A stretch of 64,000 nt of DNA, taken from the NCBI RefSeq assembly GCF_019316905.1, contig NZ_CP079216.1:682001-746000 (forward strand), written 5' to 3'. The notes below the pieces were generated by a model. The model searched no databases. It was not told the DNA's origin and saw only the letters and a list, made by a program, of their open reading frames with translations. The DNA comes from Tessaracoccus palaemonis. GTDB taxonomy: Bacteria > Actinomycetota > Actinomycetes > Propionibacteriales > Propionibacteriaceae. A program made the translations under genes and the position numbers. Below, piece after piece: positions 1 to 8,108 of this stretch (position 1 is the stretch's first letter; each line of letters opens with the position of its first letter).

Positions 1-432
1 GTTGACGCCGGGGAGCCTGTCGAGGAGGCGGGCGAGGGCGGTGGGGGGCTCAGGGGCCCGACCGCCCGCCGTGATGATGCGGAAGTTGTCCACGGCGTTG
101 GCGACTGCCCGGAGAGTCGGCTTGCCGAGAGCCCGCACGCGGGCCGGGTCGATGCTGCCCATGTGCTCGCCGTCGAATCCCGCCAGCGCCTTGAAACGCG
201 CAAGTACCGTCACGCCGCCGAGCCGGTGGGCCTCGACGATGCGGTCGTCGTCGTCGAGCAGGAACAACACGATCGAGCCCGCGACGAGTCCGCCCCGGAA
301 CTTGCCCATGGCGACGCGGCCACGACGGCGCAGCGCGATGAACAGCTGCGAGAACGCCTGCGTCTGCCTGAAGCTCAGGAAGGACTGGGCGACCCAGGCG
401 ATGCCGATCGCGATGATGAATATCCAGAACAT
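1..432 (-). CDS. GutM-family glucitol operon activator-like protein (partial)
   Basis: The visible 144 residues begin MFWIFIIAIGIAWVAQSF, a single N-terminal membrane-type segment. They continue with the GutM/SrlM pattern: a short stretch containing RRRGRVAMGKFRGG, then a hydrophobic segment, then DDDDRIVEAHRLGGVTVLARFK. GutM proteins are small accessory activators of glucitol (sorbitol) PTS operons. The frame is still open at the window edge, so the C terminus is missing. The start follows GAGGAG by a normal spacing and lies 11 bases after the stop of the PRD regulator, so the two are co-transcribed. PTS glucitol components would be expected to the left; that is inference. Confidence 0.72.
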   Translation of the reverse strand, partial: MFWIFIIAIGIAWVAQSFLSFRQTQAFSQLFIALRRRGRVAMGKFRGGLVAGSIVLFLLDDDDRIVEAHRLGGVTVLARFKALAGFDGEHMGSIDPARVRALGKPTLRAVANAVDNFRIITAGGRAPEPPTALARLLDRLPGVN

Positions 433-443
433 CGTTGTTCTCC

Positions 444-2357
444 TCAGTGTCCGAGGGGGTTGGTTTCCATCACGTAGAAGAACTCCTCATACGTGGTGAC
501 GCGGCACAGTTGGTCGATCAGGTCGTGGCGTCCGCCGAGCCGCAGGACCTCGTCGTAGACCGCGACGAGGATGTCGTCGCTGCGCCCCACGACGGCGGGG
601 ACGCCGAGCATCACGATGATCCGGATGCCGGGTTCGTCCAGTTCGCTCGGCACGACGCCGACTGCAAGCAGAACGTCTGCGGTGCTCTCCAAGGTGATGT
701 GGGGGAAGCCGACCCACTCGTCGAGCTGCATGCGCCTCTCCGCGCCCCTTGCGACGATGCGGTCGCTGAAGCCGGGCTCCGCGAGATGCCGCGCCTCCAG
801 CTGCCGGGACATGTACTCGATGCCCTCCGCGAACGACGTGCCGGGTGGGAGCGCGAAGAAGTGGCGCGAGTCCAGGGCCCCCGCCAGCACCGACCCCTTG
901 GAGTCGCCGGGCGTGATGGGTAGCCGGAGGCGGACCTTGCGGATCTGGGTCTCGAGCGCGAGCCTGTCGAGGACGTGCGTCACGTGGATGACAGGGGCGG
1001 CGCAGTCGACGGCCGAGCCGTCGGTGGCGACCACAAGGTCGGCGTCGGACAGGGCGGCGGGCGAGGCCTCCGCGGGGGTGAGGACCTGGATGCGTGCCGA
1101 GTCCGGCAGGATCTTCGCGATCTGCAGCCGCACGAGTTCCGCGGCGATCCGGCCGGCGCCGGCCACCACGGTCACCCGCAACGGCTGTGCCTCGGCGGCG
1201 TCGCGGGAGGCCAGGAACACCTGGAAGTAGGTGGCGAGGTATCCGACCTCGGCCGACTCGACGGGAAGCCCCATCCGCTCACTGATCACGCGGGAGGCCA
1301 CGGTGGCCATCCGGTAGGCGACCGGGTACTCGTGGCTGATGTCGCCCATGGCCGAGTCGTCGACCCAGATGCGGTACCGCATCCGGTTGACCATGAAGGA
1401 GACGTGTCGGGCGAACTCGCCGAGAAAGGCGCTGCCCTCCAGGTTGATCGCCATCTCGGCGTCGACGGCAGCCAGGATCTCCTCGACGAGCCCGGCGACA
1501 TCGGAGTGCGCATAGCGCTCCGCGACGGTGACGTCGTCCGGAGCCCGCATGCCGATCACGGGGAGGGCCAGGAAACCGACGTCACCGCGCCCGAGGTGGA
1601 CATCGAACCGGGAGGCGATGGCCGCGGCGAACCGCTGGGCGAAGTCGTGGGCGGGGGTCCCCTCCACGCTGCGGTAGGTGTCGGGGAGGGCTTCGAGCCG
1701 GCACCCGAGGCGGGCCCTGTTGAGGGCCACAACTCCCCACCTCGCCAGCTCGAAGGCCTTCGAAGAGCTGAGCCCGGCCTGGCTGGCCACGTCGGTTGCC
1801 AGGGCTCGGACCGCCCGGAGCTGCTCCTCGTCCGGGAACGTGGCCGCGAAGTGGTACCGCAGCACGTGGAGCCGCTGCAGGAGTTCAGGGCCCTCCAGGA
1901 CGAGGCCCACGTTGGTGCGACCCTCGATCTCGAGGTCTGACTCCTTCAGCAGGCTCCGGAGCCGTGTCAGGTCGGCGACGACCGTCGTCCTTCCCACCGA
2001 CATCGCGGTCGCCAGTTCGTCGATCCGCACGGGGACCAGCGACGTGAAGAGGCGCCCGACGATGAACGACGCACGGGCCCCCGGGTCGTTGAACGAGACG
2101 TCCGCGGCCATCAGCTGTCGGCGGGCCGCCCGGTACCCCGCAGGGTCCGCGACGAGAAGCCGGTAGCGGCCGTCGACCAGCGTGACGGTGGCTGCGGGCG
2201 ACACGGCAGCCTGGAGGGTGATGAGCTCGCTGGCCAACGTGCGCCGGGAGACGCCGAGGGTGCGTGCCAGATCCTCGGCGGCGACGGAGCGCGCCGCTTC
2301 GAGTTCAGTCAGAATGTGTGCAGACCGTCGCACTTCGTCACCTGCCTTCCTGGTCAC
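444..2357 (-). CDS. BglG/MtlR-type PTS-regulated transcriptional activator with PRDs and EIIA-like domain
   Basis: This 637-residue protein has the multidomain layout of PRD-containing activators. There is an N-terminal helix-turn-helix (LARTLGVSRRTLASEL), a second HTH/Mga-like part near residues 90-160, two PTS regulation domains over roughly 180-390, an EIIB-like region and a C-terminal EIIA-like domain with the phospho-His motif GFPH. The EIIB-like segment reads VVAGAGRIAAEL, with no cysteine where a phosphorylatable EIIB has one, so this domain may be structural only. The activity of such proteins is tuned by PTS phosphorylation. The GTG at 2357 lacks a clear Shine-Dalgarno; an in-frame GTG at 2333 is preceded by AGGTG and could be the true start. 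It lies between the dehydrogenase and GutM genes. Confidence 0.82.
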   Translation of the reverse strand: MTRKAGDEVRRSAHILTELEAARSVAAEDLARTLGVSRRTLASELITLQAAVSPAATVTLVDGRYRLLVADPAGYRAARRQLMAADVSFNDPGARASFIVGRLFTSLVPVRIDELATAMSVGRTTVVADLTRLRSLLKESDLEIEGRTNVGLVLEGPELLQRLHVLRYHFAATFPDEEQLRAVRALATDVASQAGLSSSKAFELARWGVVALNRARLGCRLEALPDTYRSVEGTPAHDFAQRFAAAIASRFDVHLGRGDVGFLALPVIGMRAPDDVTVAERYAHSDVAGLVEEILAAVDAEMAINLEGSAFLGEFARHVSFMVNRMRYRIWVDDSAMGDISHEYPVAYRMATVASRVISERMGLPVESAEVGYLATYFQVFLASRDAAEAQPLRVTVVAGAGRIAAELVRLQIAKILPDSARIQVLTPAEASPAALSDADLVVATDGSAVDCAAPVIHVTHVLDRLALETQIRKVRLRLPITPGDSKGSVLAGALDSRHFFALPPGTSFAEGIEYMSRQLEARHLAEPGFSDRIVARGAERRMQLDEWVGFPHITLESTADVLLAVGVVPSELDEPGIRIIVMLGVPAVVGRSDDILVAVYDEVLRLGGRHDLIDQLCRVTTYEEFFYVMETNPLGH

Positions 2358-2386
2358 CAGTGTCGGATGTGGGGGAGTCGAGAGAC

Positions 2387-3460
2387 TCAGAGGACGCCGG
2401 AGCCGTTGCTGCCGAAGAAGGAGTCCCAGGGCACGTCGACGCCCTGGTCAAGGCCCACCACCTCGTACAGGTGTCGCAGCAGCGGGAACTGAGCAGGCGT
2501 GATGAGGCCGCGCTCTGTGAGCGGGCCGAGCGCGCCGCCGATCACCTTGATGGCCGCCGCCCCCTCGAGCGTGACGCCGGGCATCTGGTCGCGGGCCTCG
2601 CTGAACGTGAGGCCGGAGCCCACCAGGCGCCCGCACTTCACGTTGCGCCCACCCATGGAGGTCACGAAGCAGTCGCCGATGCCGGGCAGGCCGATGGGCG
2701 TGGTCGGCTCGCCGCCCAGCAGGCGCATGAAGTCGATCATCTCGATGGACGCCTGGCCGAACAGGGCGGCGCCGTAGTTGTAGTTGACGTAACGGTCCCC
2801 CGCGGCCTCGCCCATGGCGTCGAGCACGCCGGACATGAAGCCGGCGCCGAAGGCGTAGCAGTTCTTGGTGGCGGCGCAGACCTCCACGCCCACGAAGTCG
2901 GTGTTCGTCCAGACGTGGTAGGCGGAGGTCGCGAAGAGGCCGCGCCACATCTCGATCACCGAGGAGTCCTCACCGGTGAAGACGACGCTGGTGTGGCGAC
3001 GTACCGCCACCTCGCCGGCGATCGAGGGGCCGGCGATCGCCGAGAAGGTGAGCTGCTCGCGCAGCTCGGCAGGGATCTGCCCGGCCAGCACGCGGGGGAG
3101 GATCGTGAGGTTGCCCTCATCGTCGGACTCCATGCCCTTGGCGAGCGAGATCACGTGCATCCCGGGCCGCAGCAGCTCCGCGAGCCGGTCGCCCGCCCAA
3201 CGGACGCCGAACGAGTTGACGCCGCTCATGACCAGTTCGGCGTCGGCGAAGGCCTCCTCCGCCTCCTCGAGCTGGTAGGCGGTCGTCCCCTCAGGGACGC
3301 GCAGACCGAGGTTGGGGTGGATCCCGGTCTGCTTGATCGAGTCGATGATGTCCCGGTCGAGGTGGGTGCCGACCAGCCGGACCTGGTGACCGTTGTCGGA
3401 CAGAGGGGTGGCGAGGGCCGTGGCCATGATGCCTGCCCCGAGAACGACGATTGAGGACAT
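2387..3460 (-). CDS. NAD(P)-dependent glycerol-3-phosphate dehydrogenase-like protein
   Basis: The protein has 357 residues. An N-terminal Rossmann motif (VVLGAGIMATALATPL) is followed by the GpsA-type segments SLAKGME, AIAGPSIAGEVA and a C-terminal alpha-helical domain containing GLPGIGDCFVTS. GpsA proteins reduce dihydroxyacetone phosphate to sn-glycerol 3-phosphate. The PTS regulator and GutM neighbours suggest instead that this copy oxidises a phosphorylated polyol imported by the PTS, which is inference. The ATG at 3460 was chosen because GGAAGGAA precedes it and the Rossmann motif starts at once; upstream in-frame starts add only low-complexity sequence. It is the promoter-proximal gene of the polyol operon, 29 bases before the regulator. 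Confidence 0.75.
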   Translation of the reverse strand: MSSIVVLGAGIMATALATPLSDNGHQVRLVGTHLDRDIIDSIKQTGIHPNLGLRVPEGTTAYQLEEAEEAFADAELVMSGVNSFGVRWAGDRLAELLRPGMHVISLAKGMESDDEGNLTILPRVLAGQIPAELREQLTFSAIAGPSIAGEVAVRRHTSVVFTGEDSSVIEMWRGLFATSAYHVWTNTDFVGVEVCAATKNCYAFGAGFMSGVLDAMGEAAGDRYVNYNYGAALFGQASIEMIDFMRLLGGEPTTPIGLPGIGDCFVTSMGGRNVKCGRLVGSGLTFSEARDQMPGVTLEGAAAIKVIGGALGPLTERGLITPAQFPLLRHLYEVVGLDQGVDVPWDSFFGSNGSGVL

Positions 3461-3605
3461 GAGATTCCTTCCAGAGTGCGCAGCCGTTGCGCTGAGCCCC
3501 GACGGTGGGGACGTCGATGACATTACTGAGCCATCCTCCGGAAAACAGCACGGAAAGAGCCGGACCGTTGCCACCTGCCGACGGCGCGGCGACCTATCTC
3601 CACGC

Positions 3606-3654
3606 AGCGCGAAGGCCGGGCCGCCCCTTCGAGGGGCGACCCGGCCTTCGCGCT
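3606..3654 (-). terminator. Strong hairpin terminator behind the ABC substrate-binding protein gene
   Basis: A 15-bp perfect outer stem (3606-3620 with 3640-3654, starting AGCGCGAAGGCC) continues, after one mismatch, as a 6-bp inner stem CGCCCC/GGGGCG closed by the loop TTCGA. It starts 10 bases past the stop codon of the minus-strand binding protein gene and separates the liv block from the polyol operon. Confidence 0.75.
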
Positions 3655-3664
3655 GCCGGGTGGA

Positions 3665-4963
3665 TCAGGCCTTGCCCTCGACCGCATGGTCGAAGACGGG
3701 CTTGTTGTCACCGTCGTAGCTGTAGACACCGATGTACGCGGACGACGGGTCGTTCTTGTCGTTGATCGCGCCGATGCCCGCGATGCCCTTGTAGGCGATC
3801 TCCTTGCCCTCGGCCAGAGCAGCCACGCCGTCGGCGTAGGTGCTGACCTCGACCGCACCGGACTCGGAACCGGAGACGGCCTGCAGGTTGTCGGAGATGG
3901 TCTGCCCGTCGGTGGCGCCACCGCGGACCGCGGCGAGCGCGGCGAGGATCGTCGCGTCGTAGGCCTCGGGGCCGTACGAGTAGTCCGTCAGCTCCTCACC
4001 CTCCGACTCCTTGTACCAGTCGGACAGCTTCGCCTTGAAGTCGTCAGAGGCCTGGGCGCCGGGGATGGTGCCCTGCGCGCCCTCGAGCGTGCCGGCGTCG
4101 AAGTCCTTCGAGTAGTCGGCGGTGTTGCCGTCGCACAGGAAGAGGTTGGTGGTGTCCCAGCCGGCGGCCAGGAGGGCCTTGACGATCGCGACGGTCTCCT
4201 CGAAGGCGACGATCACGATGGTGTCGGGCTTGGTGGCGAGTGCCTCGGTGACGATCGAACTGAAGTTGGACTCGCCGGGCGCGAACTCCTGGCCGCCGCC
4301 GGAGGCGCCGTAGACGACCTCGCCGCCGCCGTCCTCGACGGCCTTCTGGACGTTGTCACGCAGGCCGGTTCCGTAGTCCTCGTTCTGCACGATGACCGCG
4401 ACCTTCGAGTAGCCCGAGTCGAGGACGGCCGAGCCCAACGCGGCGCCCTGGACGGTGTCCGGCGGAGCGGTGCGGGAGTAGAGCGGGCTGTAGCCCGACA
4501 GCGTGGTGGAGGTGTTGGCCGGGGAGATCATCATGATGCCGGCCTCGGTGATCTGGTCGACCACGTTGAGGGAGACGCTGGAGGAGGCAGCGCCGATGAC
4601 GACGTCCGCTCCGCCGTTGATGAGCTCGGTGGCGCCCTGCGTCGACACGTTCATGTCCGTCGAGTCGCCCGAGTCGGCCGACACGTCTGCGACGTCATTG
4701 CCGAGCACGCCGCCGGCCTCGTTGATCTCGTCGATCGCCAGGCCGACGCCTGAGATCTCGGGCGGGCCGAGGAACGCCAGGGTGCCGGTGATCGGCAACA
4801 GGGTGCCGACGGTCAGCGGCTCGGCCGAGGCGGCGGCGGACGACGAGGTGGTCGTTCCCGCGGAGGTCGTGGTGGTGGGCGTGGTCGAGCTGCAGGCGGA
4901 CAGTGAGATGGCAGAGGCCGCGAGAAGTGCGAGGCCCGCCTTCATCGTGAAATGTCGGCTCAT
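3665..4963 (-). CDS. Branched-chain amino acid type ABC transporter substrate-binding lipoprotein (LivK-like)
   Basis: This 432-residue exported lipoprotein has a signal peptide ending in the lipobox LSAC with Cys24. A Ser/Thr-rich linker follows, then a type I periplasmic-binding fold typical of LivJ/LivK (PLTVGTLLPITGTLAFLG, VIGAASSSVS, IMMISPANTSTTLSG). It would sit on the outer face of the membrane and deliver ligand to the LivHMGF complex. Ligand specificity cannot be read from sequence; branched-chain or other hydrophobic amino acids are the family norm. GGAGGAAACTCAC precedes the ATG. It lies downstream of livF across a 364-base gap with a hairpin, so it probably has its own promoter. 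Confidence 0.85.
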   Translation of the reverse strand: MSRHFTMKAGLALLAASAISLSACSSTTPTTTTSAGTTTSSSAAASAEPLTVGTLLPITGTLAFLGPPEISGVGLAIDEINEAGGVLGNDVADVSADSGDSTDMNVSTQGATELINGGADVVIGAASSSVSLNVVDQITEAGIMMISPANTSTTLSGYSPLYSRTAPPDTVQGAALGSAVLDSGYSKVAVIVQNEDYGTGLRDNVQKAVEDGGGEVVYGASGGGQEFAPGESNFSSIVTEALATKPDTIVIVAFEETVAIVKALLAAGWDTTNLFLCDGNTADYSKDFDAGTLEGAQGTIPGAQASDDFKAKLSDWYKESEGEELTDYSYGPEAYDATILAALAAVRGGATDGQTISDNLQAVSGSESGAVEVSTYADGVAALAEGKEIAYKGIAGIGAINDKNDPSSAYIGVYSYDGDNKPVFDHAVEGKA

Positions 4964-5227
4964 GTGAGTTTCCTCCGAGTTGGATTCCGGGGCCGGTCGG
5001 CCGTCAGTGGAAGAACTGCGCTGTGCGCGTCTTGCAGGGAACGCTAAAGGTCGAGCGTTTCGTCTGGTGGCCGTTCTGTTTCAAGGCTGTATCAGAATAA
5101 TCTCTTTTTGGTCACGGCTGGAACGTCCACTCAAGGCGTATGGCCGGGTGCTGCAAAACCGTGGACGGGTCCGGGAAGCCGGGATTTCATGGCATGTCAC
5201 CGCAGGTCAGAGGCCACATGGCGAAGT
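4964..5227. other. Gap between livF and the binding-protein gene, with probable promoter region
   Basis: No credible gene is present. The part at 5085-5125 is clearly more AT-rich than its surroundings (around AATAATCTCTTTTTGG), which fits a minus-strand promoter for the binding-protein gene. I could not assign a -35/-10 pair with confidence. Confidence 0.35.
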
Positions 5228-5262
5228 GCCGACCCGCTGCGCGAAATGCGCGGCGGGTCGGC
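5228..5262 (-). terminator. Hairpin downstream of livF
   Basis: A perfect 10-bp inverted repeat, GCCGACCCGC (5228-5237) with GCGGGTCGGC (5253-5262), encloses a 15-base loop that can itself pair. It lies 66 bases beyond the livF stop on the minus strand. It has no U-tract and may attenuate rather than fully stop the transcript before the binding-protein gene. Confidence 0.5.
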
Positions 5263-5327
5263 GATGAATCGCGAATTGTGAAGGTGTCGCCCCTGCGGAT
5301 GCCCCCTGTAAAGAGATGGTGAAATGG

Positions 5328-6146
5328 TCAGGCGATGTGGTCAGTCTCTTTCGACTTTCTCTCCTCGGCCGCGGAGTCCACGTCCGCCGCGAGGGTCCCG
5401 AGATAGAGGCTGATGACTTTCGGGTCGTTCAAGAGTTCCCGGCCGGGTCCGACGTAGGCGTCTCGACCCTGGTCGAGCACATATCCGCGGTCGCAGATCT
5501 GCAGGCAGCGGCGGGCATTCTGCTCGACCATGATCACCGACACGCCGGTCTTGTTGATCATCCGTGTCCGGATGAATGCCTCGTCCTGCAGCGCGGGGGA
5601 CAGGCCGGCGGACGGCTCGTCCAGCAGGAGCACGGACGGGCGCATCATGAGGGCCCTTCCCATGGCGACCATCTGCCGCTCACCGCCGGACAGCTGCCCG
5701 GCGCGCTGCGACCGGCGGGCGCCCAGCTTGGGGAAGATGTCGGTGACGTACTCCCAGCGCTCGTCGAACAGCTTCGGCTTGAGGTACACGCCCATCCGCA
5801 TGTTCTCCTCGATCGTGAGCGAGGGGAACACGTTGTTGGTCTGCGGCACGAAGCCGACGCCGCGGGCCACCAGGGTGTTTGCCCGCTTGTTGGTGATGTC
5901 GTCGCCCTCGAGAGTCACCATCCCGGAGCGGACGTTCACGAGCCCGAAGAGCGCCTTCAGCAGCGTGGACTTTCCGGCGCCGTTGGGGCCGATGATGCCG
6001 ACAAGCTCGCCGTCGCCGACCGTCAGGGTGCAGCCGTTGAGGATGTTCACGCCCGGCAGGTAGCCGGCGACGAGGTTGTCGGCCACGAGGATCGGGGCAG
6101 ACGCGCTCGTCGCCCCCGCCGTGGTGGACTCCGTGGAGGTGGTCAT
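5328..6146 (-). CDS. livF: ABC transporter ATP-binding protein LivF
   Basis: The 272-residue ATPase has Walker A GPNGAGKST, a Q-loop in FVPQTNNVFPSLT, signature LSGGERQMVAMGRALM, Walker B VLLLDEPSAGLSP and the switch histidine region IMVEQNARRCL. An N-terminal extension of about 20 residues is low in complexity (TTSTESTTAGATSAS). It is the second ATPase of a branched-chain amino acid type importer, on the cytoplasmic face with LivG. The gene follows livG by 7 bases and ends the four-gene livHMGF transcript. Confidence 0.9.
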   Translation of the reverse strand: MTTSTESTTAGATSASAPILVADNLVAGYLPGVNILNGCTLTVGDGELVGIIGPNGAGKSTLLKALFGLVNVRSGMVTLEGDDITNKRANTLVARGVGFVPQTNNVFPSLTIEENMRMGVYLKPKLFDERWEYVTDIFPKLGARRSQRAGQLSGGERQMVAMGRALMMRPSVLLLDEPSAGLSPALQDEAFIRTRMINKTGVSVIMVEQNARRCLQICDRGYVLDQGRDAYVGPGRELLNDPKVISLYLGTLAADVDSAAEERKSKETDHIA

Positions 6147-6153
6147 GGTGCTC

Positions 6154-7122
6154 CTACCGCTTCTGCTCTGCCAGGTCGCGCTGGCGCACTTCCATCAATT
6201 TCGCGAGCTGATCGGGGTCGATCAGCGAGTCGTCGCCCAGGTCGACGTCGTGACGCGCGCCGAGGTACGCGTCGACGACGGCCTGGTTCTCCATGATGTT
6301 CTCGGGTGGGCCCTCGGCCACGACACGGCCCTCGGCCATCACGACCACCCATTCGGAGATGTGGCGCACGGCATGCATGTCGTGCTCGACGAAGACCACC
6401 GTCATGCCCTCGTCGCGCAGGGCCTGGATGTGGCCGAGCAGCGACTGCACCAGTGCGGGGTTCACGCCGGCCATCGGCTCGTCGAGCATGATGACCTGCG
6501 GGTCGGTCATGAGGGCGCGGGCCATCTCGAGCAGCTTCCGCTGTCCGCCCGACAGGCTGCCTGCGAAGTCTGCTGCCTTGGCGTCGAGCTTGAAGCGGGA
6601 CAGGATCTCCAGCGCCCGCTCCGTGTTCGCCTTCTCCTGGCCGCGCCACAGCGGCTTGATGAGCGAGGGTAGGAACCGCTCCCCGGTCTGGCCGGTGGCG
6701 GCGAGCAGCATGTTGTCCAGCACCGTCAGGCGGGACAGCGCCTTGGTGAGCTGGAAGGTCCGAACGACCCCCTTGCGGGCCACGTAGGCGGCCGACTTGT
6801 TGGTCAGCGAGACGCTCCGGTCGAACGTCCACTCGCCGGAGTCGGCCTTGTCGAAGCCGGTCAGCAGGTTGAAGAACGTCGTCTTGCCGGCGCCGTTGGG
6901 TCCGATGAGAGCGGTGATGGCACCCTTCTGGAACTCGACGTGCTCGACGTCGACGGCCTTGATGCCCCCGAAGGAACGGGTGACGTTGCGGGCGGTCAGG
7001 ATCGGCAGGGGCTTTGCGGCGCCGACCACGGGCTCGACGAACTGGAGGGCGTGTGCCACCGCATCGTCGGGCAGGTCGATGCTCAGGTCGAGATCGGCGC
7101 GGGAGGGCAGGTCAGTTGGCAT
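6154..7122 (-). CDS. livG: ABC transporter ATP-binding protein LivG
   Basis: This 322-residue ATPase carries Walker A GPNGAGKTT, signature LSGGQRKLLEMARALM, Walker B VIMLDEPMAGVNP and the LivG-type C-terminal tail with VVVMAEGRVVAEG and the BCA-type YLGA motif. It is longer than the usual 250-300 residues through an N-terminal region of about 45 residues before the nucleotide-binding fold. Its start overlaps the end of livM by 11 bases, indicating translational coupling. It pairs with LivF to energise the LivH/LivM permeases. Confidence 0.9.
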   Translation of the reverse strand: MPTDLPSRADLDLSIDLPDDAVAHALQFVEPVVGAAKPLPILTARNVTRSFGGIKAVDVEHVEFQKGAITALIGPNGAGKTTFFNLLTGFDKADSGEWTFDRSVSLTNKSAAYVARKGVVRTFQLTKALSRLTVLDNMLLAATGQTGERFLPSLIKPLWRGQEKANTERALEILSRFKLDAKAADFAGSLSGGQRKLLEMARALMTDPQVIMLDEPMAGVNPALVQSLLGHIQALRDEGMTVVFVEHDMHAVRHISEWVVVMAEGRVVAEGPPENIMENQAVVDAYLGARHDVDLGDDSLIDPDQLAKLMEVRQRDLAEQKR

Positions 7123-8098
7123 CGAAGGCCAGCTCCTTCTTGTTTCCGAAGATTCCCTGGGGTCTGAAGATCACGAGGCACATCAGCACGACGCCGACCA
7201 GGAGGCCGCCGATCTGTTCGATCTGCGTCGAGGAGAGGATGGTGTCGGGCACCGCGGCGCGCATGCCCGAGCGGACCAGCATGTAGGCGGCGAAGAACAG
7301 CATCGAGCCGATCACCGGGCCGAAGACCGTGGCGGCGCCGCCGAGGAGCAGGACGGTCCACACCCAGAAGGTGGTCGTGCGGCCGAGACCGTCGGGCTGC
7401 ACGGCACGGGGCAGCACGAACAGGACGCCGGCCAGTGCTCCCATCACGCCGCCCAGCACGAGCGACTGCATCTTGTAGGCGAAGACGTTCTTGCCGAGGG
7501 CGCGGACGGCGTCCTCATCCTCGCGGATGCCCCTGAGCACGCGCCCCCAGGGGCTGCGGGTCAGCAGCCAGACCAGCAGCAGCGCCGCCAACACGAGCAG
7601 CCAGGCGACGATGCGCAGCCACCACGAGTCGGAGCCGTTGTTGGCGTAGGTCCACGGGCCGATGGTGGTGGTGCCGTCCGGCAGCGGTGAGAGCGCCTGG
7701 AAGGTGCCCTTGAAGGAGTTGCCCGTCAGGCCCGACGACCCGCCCGTGTAGGTGTCCAGCACGGTGGAGCGTCCGACCATGCGGATGATCTCGGCGGCGG
7801 AGATCGTCACGATGGCCAGGTAGTCGCCGCGCAGCTTCAGGGTCGGGATCCCCAGGATCAGGGCGAAGGCCGCGCCGGCAGCCATCGCCACGAGCACCGC
7901 CTGCCAGAGTGCGGCACCGTTGATGGTGGCGATCGCGAACCCGTAGGCGCCCAACAGCATGAAGCCCGCCTGGCCCATGTTGAGGAGGCCGGTGAAGCCG
8001 AAGTGGACGTTGAGTCCGATGGCCGCCAGCGCGTAGGCGGCGGTGGTGGGGGCGATGAGTTCGCCTGCGGTCTGCGCGAGGACGCGGAGCCAGTCCAT
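7112..8098 (-). CDS. livM: ABC transporter permease LivM
   Basis: This 328-residue integral membrane protein belongs to the LivM family. Recognisable parts are GLNVHFGFTGLLNMGQAGFMLLGAYG near the N terminus, the EAA-like loop RSPWGRVLRGIREDEDAVRALGKNVFAYK, and many hydrophobic segments. It pairs with LivH to form the membrane channel. It lies 10 bases after livH and overlaps livG by 11 bases. Confidence 0.9.
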   Translation of the reverse strand: MDWLRVLAQTAGELIAPTTAAYALAAIGLNVHFGFTGLLNMGQAGFMLLGAYGFAIATINGAALWQAVLVAMAAGAAFALILGIPTLKLRGDYLAIVTISAAEIIRMVGRSTVLDTYTGGSSGLTGNSFKGTFQALSPLPDGTTTIGPWTYANNGSDSWWLRIVAWLLVLAALLLVWLLTRSPWGRVLRGIREDEDAVRALGKNVFAYKMQSLVLGGVMGALAGVLFVLPRAVQPDGLGRTTTFWVWTVLLLGGAATVFGPVIGSMLFFAAYMLVRSGMRAAVPDTILSSTQIEQIGGLLVGVVLMCLVIFRPQGIFGNKKELAFDAN

Positions 8099-8108
8099 GT
8101 CTAGCCTT

